Below are positions 46,701 through 57,271 of a stretch of DNA of 64,000 nt, piece after piece. Position 1 is the first letter of the stretch, and the number at the start of each line of letters is the position of its first letter. Made by a program: the position numbers and the translations under genes. This stretch comes from Nemertoderma westbladi. Lineage: Eukaryota; Xenacoelomorpha; Nemertodermatida; Nemertodermatidae. The stretch is taken from assembly GCA_032718475.1 (NCBI GenBank), contig JAUCBJ010007399.1:7501-71500 (forward strand), in the 5' to 3' direction. Below the pieces are notes generated by a model. That model was not told the DNA's origin and searched no databases. It worked only from the letters and a program-made list of their open reading frames with translations.

Positions 46701-47516
46701 TTAGGAGTACTCTCAGAATCATTAGAGGGAGCCCAACGGCTCCTCAGCTCATTAGAACATGCTGCTTCTAGTGTTGGTCTTTTTATTAACTCCAGAAAGA
46801 CCAAAATTCTGACAGTTAACTTTGAAAGTCCTCAGCAAGTCTCTGATCGGATGAGCATAAGCTGAAAGGATGGTATGCTTGAGCATGTGGACGACTTCTG
46901 TTACCTGGGATCATGGATCCGGAAGTCAGGTGAGGACCTTCGAATACGTAAGGGAAAGGCATGGGCAGCCTTGAATAGGCTTTCCAGGATTTGGAAGTCA
47001 CCGAGAATTAATCGGAAACTTAAGGTCCGATTATTTAGAGCAGCAGTAGTTCCAGTACTCCTCCACGGGAGTCCATGCTGGGCTCTAACTGCTGAGGACA
47101 CCAAATCTCTGGATGGCACATTCACAAGAATGCTACGCCGGGTTCATTGTGTCAAGTACAATACACACATCTCCAACCAGACACTATATAACATTGGAGG
47201 TGTCTCATTGGTTCCCCAAGCTTGACACTAGAACAAATCGCCTCCGCTTTGCAGGACATTGCTTTCGCCGTGAGGACCAGCCAGTGCATAATCTTGTACT
47301 TTGGCAGCCTCATGGAGTGAATAAGCATGGTGGACAGCCCATGACTTTCTTGAGACGCATCTTAAAGGATACTGGCCTTAAAGATGCGGATGATCTAGCA
47401 AATGTCATCGGTGATAGGGAGTTGTGGCGGTGCAATTTTGTTGACAAGCCGGCACAGCATTCTTAAAAATGCAGCTGCAATGCAGCATGCCGATCCTAGT
47501 AGTAGTAGTAGTAGTA
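43746..47516 (+). mobile_element. RTE-like LINE, nearly full length
   Basis: The paralog at 53450 reads GGTACCGGTATCTCTGTACCACTG with no insert. Here about 3.77 kb separates GGTACCGGTAACTCT from GTACCACTG, which defines the element. The 5' region (43750-44150) has a degenerate repeat pair (GGGTATATGGCCTGACCAGGCAGATG, cut here as GGCCTGACC..., and CATGGCATGACCCAGCAGATG). Endonuclease and reverse transcriptase follow. The 3' end is an (AGT)n tract (47497-47516) rather than poly-A, which is typical of RTE-type elements. Confidence 0.88.
44171..47466 (+). pseudogene. LINE ORF: AP endonuclease + reverse transcriptase, frameshifted
   Basis: The first frame (ATG 44171 to 45034) holds a Pro/Ser-rich leader and the AP-endonuclease half: LASVNTLTLGSP, GVQEHRMQ (catalytic Glu), VVLIVCYSPTS and LGDFDAS. 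A frameshift near 45015 moves to the next frame (to 46865), which carries the endonuclease end SQIDHILF..SSDHRLIVAKVRL, then RT. RT motif A is IIFVDFFKAFDSV, motif B is WGVLQGDTLAP and motif C is LDFADDLGVLS (FADD). A TGA at 46863-46865 replaces the TCA found in the 62.9-kb copy. The frame then continues to about 47213 (HGSPCWALTAEDTKSLDG), and another shift leads to GHCFRREDQPVHNLVLW and the natural stop at 47464-47466. The protein would nick target DNA and copy its own RNA there; three lesions make this copy dead. Confidence 0.88.
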
Positions 47517-47660
47517 CCACTGTAACAGTTAACAGTAACAGTACCGGTACCGTACTGTAATCCTGTAGTGCTGTAGTCTCTTAGCAACCAGCTGATGTCA
47601 ATCCTAATAATCTTTGGGTAGATTAATTTAATATAACTGTAAGACAGTTACACAGATGCT
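47515..47660 (+). repeat. Duplicated segment, copy 1, part d (with empty Helitron site)
   Basis: TACCACTGTAACAGTTAACAG through AACTGTAAGACAGTTACACAGAT matches 53456-53560 plus 54532-54558. The join between 47631 and 47632 (TTAATTTAA|TATAACTG) is the uninserted form of the Helitron-like element at 53561-54531. Confidence 0.85.
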
Positions 47661-48379
47661 GCACGAAGACCCCACGCAAATTCAACTTGGAAAATTTCGA
47701 AACTTTTGCCAGACTACATATGTGCCAAGTTTGGATATATTTTATCGAGATTTGGCGTATTATTTTATATTTGGCGGTTATTAACGTTTAAAATTGGACA
47801 CAACAGAACAACAGATCGACAGATCGACAGATCAACAGAACGACAGACACACCAATTGAATTAGTGGTACCTGTATGCTAAGCTCGCTTACTTTCGTCGC
47901 TCGCCCCACAATCACGTTCGCATTGCATAAATATAATCTCAAAATTTTCTGTATGAGCCGTCGTCATGCCTATATCTAACGCTATCCAAATTTCGTTTCG
48001 ATTGATTCTTAAATAACGGAGATTTCGCTCTGGACACACACACACAAACACCTACACAGTACGGTTATAATTGTCACTTATGCAGGGCCGGCGTTAGGGT
48101 CTGCCCCCCCCCCCCCCGAAATAAAAAAAATGGGGCCTCTAAATAAACAAAATTGATCCCGAGAAAGAACTTCGTCATCACTCGTTGCTTCAACAAACAT
48201 CCACTACTTATAACACCATGACAAGCAAAAACTACTATGTAACAATTAAAATATAATGGTGTCATTGTCTGGAATGCGTTAGATACAGATATTAAACAAA
48301 GTAAATCGAAAAAATCATTAGGAAGAAAATTAAAACACAAACTAATAAATGAACTACAGTAAGATATTACTACTATACT
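47661..48379. other. Unassigned stretch with GACAGA-type simple repeats
   Basis: ACAGATCGACAGATCGACAG runs at about 47806-47850 and a C-run lies at about 48104-48117. ORF 48074-48340 (minus) has no recognisable motif. The structure resembles the end of an unclassified repeat family, as similar GACAGACAG runs occur at about 51395-51425. Confidence 0.4.
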
Positions 48380-49262
48380 ATAATACTACTACTATTATCG
48401 GCCTGCTGCATTGAAACTGCACATTGAGATGCTATGCCATACCTGCTTAACCGAGCACTTTGTCACCACCATGCAATCCACAATTGGAAGGTCCAATGCT
48501 ATACCGGCTTATCAACAAAGTTACACCGCTACAATTCCCTATACTACATGACTTACGCGAGTTTATCCGCATTGTCAAGGCCAGTGTCTTTTAAGATGCG
48601 TCTCATGAAAGTCATGGGCTGTCCACCATGCTTATTCACTCCATGAGGCTGTCAAGTACAAGATTTTGCACTGGCTGGTCCTCATGGTGCAAACAATGTC
48701 TTGCAAAGCGGAGGTAGTTTTGTTCTAGTGTCAAGTTTGGGGGAACCAATGAGACACCTCAAATGTTATATAGTGTCTGGTTGGAGATGTGTGCATTGTA
48801 CTTGACGCAATGAACCCGGCGTAGCATTCTTGTAAATGTGCCTTCCAGAGATTTGGTGTCCTCAGCAGTTAGAGCCCAGCATGGACTCCCATAGAGGAGT
48901 ACTGGAAGTATTGCTGCTCTAAATAATCGGACTGAAGTTTTCGATGTATTCTGTGTCAGTGCAGCCCATGCCTTTCCCTTACACATTCGAAGGTCTTCAT
49001 CTCACTTCCGGATCCATGAACCCAGGTAACAGAAGTCGTCCACATGCTCAAGCATACACTCCTTTGAGCTTATGCTCATCTAATCAGAGACTTGCAGAGG
49101 ACTTTCAATGTTAACTGTCCTAATTTTGGTATTTGTGTAGGTAACAAAAAGACCAACACTAGAAGCAGCATGTTCTAATGAGCTGAGGAGCCGTTGGGCT
49201 CCCTCTAGTGATTCTGAGAGTACTCCTAAGTCATCAGCAAAGTGTAGATCAGTTACGTACTT
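48380..49262 (-). mobile_element. RTE-like LINE fragment (C-terminal part)
   Basis: Minus strand, same family as 43746-47516. 49319-49080 encodes DLHFADDLGVLSESLEGAQR (RT motif C) and 48986-48759 encodes LYGSPCWALTAEDTKSLEG. The C-terminal block continues to about 48560 with stops. The 3' end at about 48380-48400 is a (TAC/TAG)n microsatellite followed by the CGGCCTGCTGCATTG end shared with other copies. It is 5'-truncated and more decayed than the copy at 62.3 kb. Confidence 0.85.
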
Positions 49263-49500
49263 GGCTTCTTGACAATAACAGTTTATATAAAACATTACTT
49301 TATTTAGTTTTAAATACATATATTTATTTTAATGTAAATCAATTTATATCATTTATAAAATGTACAAGATCTGTAAACAATGTAAGAGGATACAGATATT
49401 CGATATGATATTTGTTTGGAGGAGCTCAATACTTTGTTATATATTACACTATAAATAATTCGCATTCAATATAACTTATAATATTTGTCAAGAATATAAA

Positions 49501-50802
49501 ATGGTTGAATTTGCTGTAGTTAATGAGTACAATGTTACAGAAGATGGAAATAATTGCGCCGAACCAAAGGACAGGAATGTATTGGAAATGTTTCTCAAAG
49601 TCTTTTTCTACGGGACTGTATCGGTTGTGGGTATGTGTGCCAATATATTGGGTTTGATTGTTGTAGCAACTATACCAAAACAACAGAGGAGGATGATCGA
49701 CTTTTTGACTGGTAATCTTTTAATGTCTGACTTATTGTACATTACGGGTTGTCCGTTTCTTCTTGCTTCACTTGTAAATAGAACATGGCCGTTTGGTGAC
49801 ATAGGATGCAGATTAATATTCGCCTTGGATGTGCTAACAATGTCAGCAAGTATATTCACTTTGATGAAAATGAGTTTCGAGAGATATCAAGTGATGAGCA
49901 AGAAACGTCGAGCGACTGATGTCAACAAGCTCCATTTTTTTTACATTTGGATTCCGAGTATTTTGTTCGCGTTGCCGTTCGCCATATTCACCTGGCAATC
50001 CTCAATGCCTTGTGGTGAAGTATTCTGTGGCGGTGGTTGGCCATATTTTTCGAAAACGATTAATATGTATACAGTTTATATTATTTTCCTCAGCTTAGTT
50101 CTCTACATTTTTCCGTTAATTTTCATTGCGATTACGTACCGGGCTATGATAGTGAGCATCAATAGTCAGCTTCGCTTGACCATTGGCAAGAATAGGCTGC
50201 GGGTACAGCAGGAAAGTCCACAGGTCGCAGCGAAAAGTCAACAGGTCACCGTAGAAAGTGCATTGGTCATCGTAGAAAGTCCACAGGCGACTTCAGACAG
50301 TCCACTGGTCACCCCAAAAAGTATAGTGGAAAACAATCGATTGATAATGGTTGAGGCGAGCAGTATAATTTCCCTTGGATATGCTTCACCTACAACCCAA
50401 TCTTTAAACGACAGGGTCCAACCAAAAGATTTGAATCCAGCTGGCAGTGACCCCTCACCTGGAGAAAGCAAAGCGCGAAGTAGTATGCGTCAGTTGAATA
50501 AACAAACTACACGAATGGTAGTGGCTGTTATATTGGCTTTTACATTTTGCTACCTGCCATTTTGGACCTGGCAATTAGCCATGTATTTGATTAAAATTCG
50601 CTACCATATCAATATACCTGGGTCGACAATGAAAGCAATTCAAATGGTGGTCGTTTTTTCTTCTTACATTAGTGCTATAGCGGACCCCGTTCTTTGTTTT
50701 GTTCTTTGTAGAAAATATCGTATTAAATTGAAGTCACTGATGACGACTTTGTACCACAATCACGAGGAAGCAGTGGAACTCCGAACTTATAATGGTCCAT
50801 AA
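49501..50802 (+). CDS. Class A (rhodopsin-like) GPCR, urotensin/somatostatin-receptor-like
   Basis: An intact single-exon ORF of 433 codons with seven hydrophobic spans: about 36-58, 70-92, 103-126, 145-166, 190-214, 338-362 and 376-400. Family landmarks: N48 (TM1), D77 (TM2), C103 with loop Cys C171/C176, D110 in TM3 (the usual amine or peptide contact), ERY 127-129, W150, P205, and FCYLP 349-353 in TM6. TM7 ends DPVLC (395-399) in place of NPxxY. N-glycosylation sites NVT (11) and NRT (94) fit an extracellular N-terminus. The TM3 segment LDVLTMSASIFTLMKMSFER is the closest resemblance to urotensin-II-type receptors; somatostatin or allatostatin-C types are alternatives. The third inner loop is very long (about 120 residues) and contains a 7-residue repeat. 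The predicted role is a plasma-membrane peptide receptor. An AATAAA lies at 51143. Confidence 0.88.
   Translation: MVEFAVVNEYNVTEDGNNCAEPKDRNVLEMFLKVFFYGTVSVVGMCANILGLIVVATIPKQQRRMIDFLTGNLLMSDLLYITGCPFLLASLVNRTWPFGDIGCRLIFALDVLTMSASIFTLMKMSFERYQVMSKKRRATDVNKLHFFYIWIPSILFALPFAIFTWQSSMPCGEVFCGGGWPYFSKTINMYTVYIIFLSLVLYIFPLIFIAITYRAMIVSINSQLRLTIGKNRLRVQQESPQVAAKSQQVTVESALVIVESPQATSDSPLVTPKSIVENNRLIMVEASSIISLGYASPTTQSLNDRVQPKDLNPAGSDPSPGESKARSSMRQLNKQTTRMVVAVILAFTFCYLPFWTWQLAMYLIKIRYHINIPGSTMKAIQMVVVFSSYISAIADPVLCFVLCRKYRIKLKSLMTTLYHNHEEAVELRTYNGP
50212..50316 (+). repeat. 21-bp coding minisatellite in the GPCR third intracellular loop
   Basis: Five tandem 21-bp units start GAAAGTCCACAGGTCGCAGC and encode 7-residue repeats such as ESPQVAA, KSQQVTV, ESALVIV, ESPQATS and DSPLVTP. 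The unit length is a multiple of three, so changes in copy number would keep the frame. The Ser residues could be phosphorylation sites for receptor regulation (inference). Confidence 0.85.
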
Positions 50803-51535
50803 TTAATTCATTAATATAACTGCTGCAAAGTATACGATTTTGTGAATCAACTATTAACCTAAATTTTATGTTTTGATGTATCTTAATGTGATTCATTTAC
50901 TGTAAGTTACCAGTCATTGTTAAGGGGGGGGGGGGGGGGGGGTGGGTACCCCCACCCTTGCGAATTTTTTTAAAAAATTGTTTTTATTATTTAATCTAGA
51001 GCAGATTTTTATCAAGATTCCAAATTTGAAAACCGTTTAGCAAGATCTATCTTACTTCTCGAGATACAGCTGTGTGTATCTCGACAGTACAGCTGTCCGA
51101 CAGCAGTCTACAGCTGTCAGTTTGACTGTAGGTCTGTCCATCAATAAAAAGTATACTACCTGTCTAAAAAATTCCGAATATGGGTTTTCGGGGTCGGTGA
51201 CTTCATTTCTAATGTCATTATTCAAATTTGGCCTAGCCTTTCCTGTCAGTCTGTCCGTCAAAATATAATCCAAGTCTCCAAATGTTAAAACTGACACTCG
51301 AAATTAATTATGCGACCAGGAAAACCCCTATAACTAAACCTTTAGCCAGATAGTGTGACCTTTTCTTATATTATATTTGACGGACAGATTGTCGGATAGT
51401 CAGATAGACCGACAGACAGACAAACAGAAGTAGATTTCATTAATAGTGAAATCTGACCTCAGAAATGAAATCAGCGACCAGGAAAATCCCCATAGCAAAA
51501 ATCTTAGCGTATTTTGTGGTTTCGTGATACTCGAT
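50803..51535. other. GPCR 3' flank with G-run
   Basis: No gene. It contains a run of about 18 G at 50924-50942, AATAAA at 51143 that could end the GPCR mRNA, and GACAGACAGACA simple repeats at about 51395-51425. Confidence 0.5.
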
Positions 51536-51934
51536 ATAATTGACAGACATTCTAACATATTAACAGACAGTTTTTGCGCGGAAAGGTTCAAACTTTAAAG
51601 GAAATTATTTCAGAATGAATTTTCATTTTTAAAACACTACTCCCCCGCCATTTTTTCAAATTTACGTTTGGAGACTATGTGGCCTTCCAGACATAGGCTG
51701 ACAACGATAAAATTGTTATATTAAACTATAACCTAAAGTAAAAGCCATTTCAAAAAAAGTGGCTATATAGTAGAAGTAAATGTCTAACTAATTATTCATG
51801 TAAGGGCTCAAGTCTGGAAATATACTTCCCTTTAGGGGAAATGTATTTTTACTATGTTATCTGTTTATATTGTTATTATCGCTACGGTATTCAATTTATG
51901 ACAACGCTCAATCATGATGTTATTGAGATTAATT
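51536..51934 (+). repeat. Flanking direct repeat, left copy
   Basis: AATTGACAGACATTCTAACA through ATCATGATGTTATTGAGATTA recurs at 54612-54980 with a few small indels (for example a deletion near 54728). The two copies bracket duplicated segment 2. Confidence 0.85.
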
Positions 51935-53560
51935 TATTATTATTTCAAACATTCCCAGTTTTATACCATTACAAAAAAGAAGTAACTTTTTTAAAAGATT
52001 TACAATTCGAGAGGTAGAAGTTTGAAGCAATAGCTCTGGAGATTGTACATCAAACACTGTTGAGTTTTTTTGGTAATTATTGGTCACTTACCATTATCAC
52101 ATTATGCTTATGGATTTAATGTGTAGCTGCTTAACTTCAAAATTATGTAGTCCAGATTAATGATGATGCATGATCAATGACAGCTGAGGCATGAGTGTAT
52201 AATCTTTAATAAATCTTTCTTCCCAGATACTCTCTGTGTTACTTATAGTTCTAGTTAAGCCCTCCTGTGGTTAAACCTGAGCTACTTTTGTGGAGAATTT
52301 AATAATTCATATTTCGCAATATAAAGCTTTTCCTTCATATAATTAGAATAATTAAAGCTTTCTTCAAGGTTATGGTAATAAATGTGTTTTTCCTTCGAAC
52401 AGCAACAGCTTGTATTTCATATGTCATGTCATGTCATACACGGTAGGATTATATTGAGTTTGATTTGATAAGTCAGGTCTAAGTTGGTCAGCCTACCGGC
52501 TGACCAGCATCAACTACTTTTCCACTGTCCAATGCTAATGCAATAATTGTTTACTCTAACAACTAACACGTTCGTGGGGCCTTCGCGCAGGACGAGGCCC
52601 AGTTATGAGATACAAATTAAAATTGAGCGACTGTATCACAAAATCAGTATTTGAGAAATTTAACCATACCGACAATCAACCAAAGAAAGGGGGACAGTAC
52701 GTGTTCAGCCCTTAAAATCTGCACCCCCCCCCCCACCCACCTTCCTACCAACCAATACATAACCGCGACATATACCACCCAAGGGGCGGAAGGGTAGCAC
52801 AAACTTATTTCCAATCACACATTCAATATGCAAAGCCATGTGGTTTATCGGAAATATCGAGAATTCGAGAAAATCGAGAATACGAGAAACTCGATCGAAA
52901 TACCTGCTCATCCCAGTATCCGTCCGTAGTCACCGGACAGCTGCGGTTTATTCCTGTAGAACAGTAGAATTCCCGCAGATTCCGACCCAATTCGACAACG
53001 AATTCGCCTCACACTTTCGTGTGGCAGAGAATGTAATCCGGTGCGATACACGTCTGCCCGACTTTCAACAATTTCCCCCAGGCGATCCCAGGATCCGGCT
53101 GTCCGGGCCGCCGCTAAACCAAAATCGCAATCCTCGTCGATTCGTCCAGTCGTCGACGTAAGTCATACTCTTCCCACCGCACTCCAAGGTGGGTGGCCTG
53201 AGTGAGGCATGAGGAACTTGGCAGTGGCCTGCATTACGATCCGACCGACCATGATATTCCGAGTATAGTAAATAGAATCTTAGTCTTACTGACAAGCAAG
53301 CAATTCCGTAGTATTTATTCCTCAGTTAATCGCATCTTGATGCCACTCGGCTGCTCGGGTCCAGATACATCGGACTGTCAGAAGCTGTTTAGATGAAGAA
53401 GTTGTTTAGATGGCCTTGCCAACGATCAACGACCTAAAGACGGTACCGGTATCTCTGTACCACTGTAACAGTTAACAGTACCGGTACTGTACTGTAATCC
53501 TGTAGTCTCCTAGCAACCAGCTGATGCCAAGCCTAATAATTTTTGGGTAGATTAATTTAA
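51935..53560 (+). repeat. Duplicated segment, copy 2
   Basis: Collinear with 38885-39013, 41034-41458, 42110-43745 (minus the MITE) and 47515-47631. It lacks the 2-kb insertion, the MITE and the LINE present in copy 1, and so shows their pre-insertion sites. It contains a C-run at about 52724. The ORF at 52838-53161 is the counterpart of 43147-43464 and is probably not a gene. Confidence 0.85.
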
Positions 53561-54531
53561 TTAGCAAGTCGTAGGACTTGATTACTGTAAGAATTGTTGG
53601 CTGATTGATTGACTGGCTGACTGACTGGCTGGCTGACTGATCTACAGCCTAAACTACTCTAACGATTTTGATGAAATTTTCACAGCGGCTAGATACCGCG
53701 ATTCTAAGGTCCCTGGTATGTTCCGCTATTTCGTCCATGAGCCGTGGGCTCGAAAAATAGAGATTAACGAAAAAACGCCATAGGCGCAATGGTAAAATAA
53801 CACCAATGACAGCTTGTTGATGGAATTTACATTTGATTGATGACTTCCGACTTGCTTAACGGCGTCTTGATGCCGTCTCTAGTAAGGCTAGAGACGGCGT
53901 CAAGACGCCGTTAAGCAAGTAAGGCTAGAGACGGTGTCAAGATGCCGTTAAGCAAGTAAGGCTAGAGACGGCGTCAAGACGCCGTTAAGCAAGTCGGAAG
54001 TCATCAATCAAATGTAAATTCCATCAACAAGCTGTCATTGGTGTTATTTTACCATTGCGCCTACGGCGTTTTTTTGTTTATCTCTATTTTTCGAGCCCAG
54101 AGGCTATGGACGGAGTAGCCGATCATGCCAGGGACCTTAGAATCGCGGTATCTAGCTGCTGTGAAAATTTCATCAAAATCGTTAGAGTAGTTTTGGCTGT
54201 AGATCAGTCAGCCAGCCAGTCAGTCAGTCAGCCAGTCGGTCAATCAACCAACAATTCTTACAGTAATCAAGTCCTACGACTTGCTCTGATCTACAGCCTA
54301 AACTACCCTAACGGTTTTGATGAAATTTTCACAGTGGCTAGATACCGCGATTCTAAGGTCCCTGGTATGTTCCGCTATTTCGTCCATGAGCCGTGGGCTC
54401 GAAAAATAGAGATTAACGAAAAAACGCCATAGGCGCAATGGTAAAATAACACCAATGACAGCTTGTTGATGGAATTTACATTTGATTGATGACTTCCGAG
54501 TTGCTTAACGGCGTCTTGATGCCGTCTCTAG
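53561..54531. mobile_element. Helitron-like non-autonomous array with inverted copies
   Basis: Inserted between A (53560) and T (54532) with no target duplication; the paralog at 47631/47632 is the exact empty site. The right end is a short hairpin (ACGGC...GCCGT) followed by CT and then CTAG, matching the Helitron 3' rule CTRR before T. The left end is TT, not the canonical TC. Internally there is one forward copy (53561 to about 53887). Three inverted 3'-end units follow, each CTAGAGACGGCGTCAAGACG through GTTAAGCAAGT, period about 37 bp (about 53890-54000). An inverted copy extends to about 54285, then a second forward copy runs to the end. No protein is encoded. Confidence 0.75.
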
Positions 54532-54611
54532 TATAACTGTAAGACAGTTACACAGATATATTATATATATTCATTAATTATACTTGGCTATAATAATATA
54601 AGAATGGCTAT

Positions 54612-54985
54612 AATTGACAGACATTCTAACATATTAACAGACAGTTTTTGCGCGGAAAGGTTCAAACTTTAAAGGAACTTATCTCAGAATGAATTTTCAT
54701 TTTTAAAACACTACTCCCCCGCCATTTATCAGACTTCCAGACATAGGCTGACAACGATAAAATTGTTATATTAAACTATAACCTAAAGTAAAAGCCATTT
54801 CGAAAAAGTGGCTATATGGTAGAAGTAAATGTCTAACTAATTATTCATGTAAGGGCTCAAGTCTGGAAATATACTTCCCTTTAGGGGAAATGTATTTTCA
54901 CTATGTTATATGTTTATATTGTTATTATCGCTACAGTATTCAATTTATGACAACGCTCAATCATGATGTTATTGAGATTAAAAGC
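54612..54985 (+). repeat. Flanking direct repeat, right copy
   Basis: It matches 51536-51934. After GTTATTGAGATTA the sequence goes on into AAAGCTTCGCTTGC, while the left copy runs into duplicated segment 2. Confidence 0.85.
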
Positions 54986-57271
54986 TTCGCTTGCATTACA
55001 GGTTGGAATTATCGTCATATGGTAATTATTTATTGGGTTAGAGGTAAGACAACACATATAAGTCTGACACGATTGTCCAGATTCTCAATAATGTTTGGCT
55101 ATAGAGACCTACCTGGGTTTGGTGTCTAGAAAATGTCTTTGATCTCAATGGAACGACGATATTATATTAATCAAGTAAAACAGAAACAGAAGCAAATAAA
55201 TTGAATTTACAAGTAAAATATCAAATATTATAACAAATAATTATAATAATATTATTGATAAAGAAAAAAATACAAACAAACAACGAAGTAATAATTTCCA
55301 GTCATTTAAAATTGACCGGGGTTTTTACCCCTTACATGTGTAAAGTATGACTCTACAAAACAATTAATGGTAAAGAGAATAGAGTGAGGGCCAATGCGCT
55401 AAGCCTGTAGATTTTATAAGCCCATAATAATGCGCAGTAACACCGCCTAGACTTACGAATCCGGAATCCAAGTTAAGTTGGCTGTGTATATATGACGACT
55501 CGTAACAATATACATGGGACTAAATAAGTCAACTAAAACCGCAAAGAACACTTTTGCGTTAACACTTTATTTAATTATATTACATGTATATTATTTAGAA
55601 TGCTTTGCCGGTAGCCTGCCAAAGCACAATATTGTGCATAGACCACTTAATTCTCCATAAGAAATATAGAGGATCAGTACTTGACTGTTCAACATGTTCT
55701 CGCATTGCGCACATTCCAGCCAGACAGATCATCGCCTGTTTATCGGAAGTACCAATAATCTTGGCTTTTTGGTTTTAAAGCTTTTTGGCCTTTGTGCCAA
55801 AAAGGGTCTTAAAAAGTCCGCCCTAAATCTACTGCTCTATCTTGGAAAAAAAAATTAATGAAGATAAAAATTTACAATTGACCAAATAGATATGTAGTAT
55901 AGAAATAGAAATGTAAATAGTAATCTGGAGTGAGTAGGTTGAAGATCTTTTTACTAAAATACTAAAAACATCTTTCTACATTGACCATAATCGTTAAGTC
56001 ACCCAAAAGTTTTTGGGTTTACGAGGGTTAAAGAGCAGTCACTTATTGCCAAAGAATAAACTAAGACATTACTAGTAAGTGTGTAAAACTGAAGTGATAT
56101 ATTGCTTTGTCTGATGTCGTTTGTAAAGTACTTAAGTTCAATTATATTGATTTGATATTGGTGCATTGGATCTTCTTGTCAGTTTGTAAATATATAATCG
56201 AAATCATTTTCGTTTCTTTATCAGTATAATTATTATTATATTACCTAATCTAAATCCAAGAATTATTTTCTTTTTCCTATACCTATCAGCACAGCATATA
56301 AATTTTAAACGTAATCTTATCACAACTTTTCCCTTTCACCATTCACCATCATATCTGTCATCAACACACCACGTAAAAATAACCATGCCGCAATATTCAT
56401 TGTTGTATCTACTATATTCCGAAGTAGTAAACTATTTGGATAGATTCTGGGGCCTGACTCCCTTTTAATGAACATTTTAATGAAATTCAAATGAGAAAAT
56501 ACCCCCACTCCATGCCCTGAAGATGACATGCGGAAAATACAGAATTCAGAATATGTTCAACCTCATAACTTTGAAGATACATATATTTTTACTGGTTTTC
56601 CAAACAGGCCATCTTCTTGTGTACATAACCAAACTCAGTCTTAGTTCTAACAAGACTGTGCAGAATTCCTCTGCTCGGCAAGACTGGTTGGTCACTGATG
56701 AAATGGATCACCGCGAGAGGCACATAGAGCTCGTTAATACTGCGATTGATGCTGCTGTAGTTACTGTTTCTTTACTTCCACGGTAAACGAAAAAGATCCA
56801 ATCGTCTTTCAAATGCATTTAAGACCGAATGACCACACTGGAAGAAGCCCAACAGGCATATAGGTTGACCAAATCAACAGCTGTTCTTCGAATCAAGACA
56901 AGTCAAACTCAATTACTCTTATTATTACTCAATTACAATTACTCTAATCAAGAAAAATATAAAAAAACCGCTATCGTGTTAAAAACCGCTATCGTGTTAC
57001 ACGCCAAAGAAAAGTTGAAACAAGTTTCAAAGTTCCGGAACTCCCTTCAATTTCGTTAATTTAGTTAATTAGTTAACAGTTAATTACAATTAAGACAGTT
57101 CATTAGAATTAACTGAACTCTATATTTTATTAATTATTTGCTCTAATAGTGCAAAGTTTGGTGTATGGAAGTGGAAAAGTGAATGAATGAAGAAATATGT
57201 AAAATGCATAGACACAAGTAAATATATTCAGTATTGCTTTGCCATATTCAAAGATACTTGATTAAACAACC
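54986..57271. other. Unassigned AT-rich stretch
   Basis: No supported gene. The short ORFs (56320-56529, 56523-56786, 56829-57059) lack recognisable domains. About 60 bp at 56985-57045 are an inverted copy of 57395-57460, inside the RT relic next door. Confidence 0.5.
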
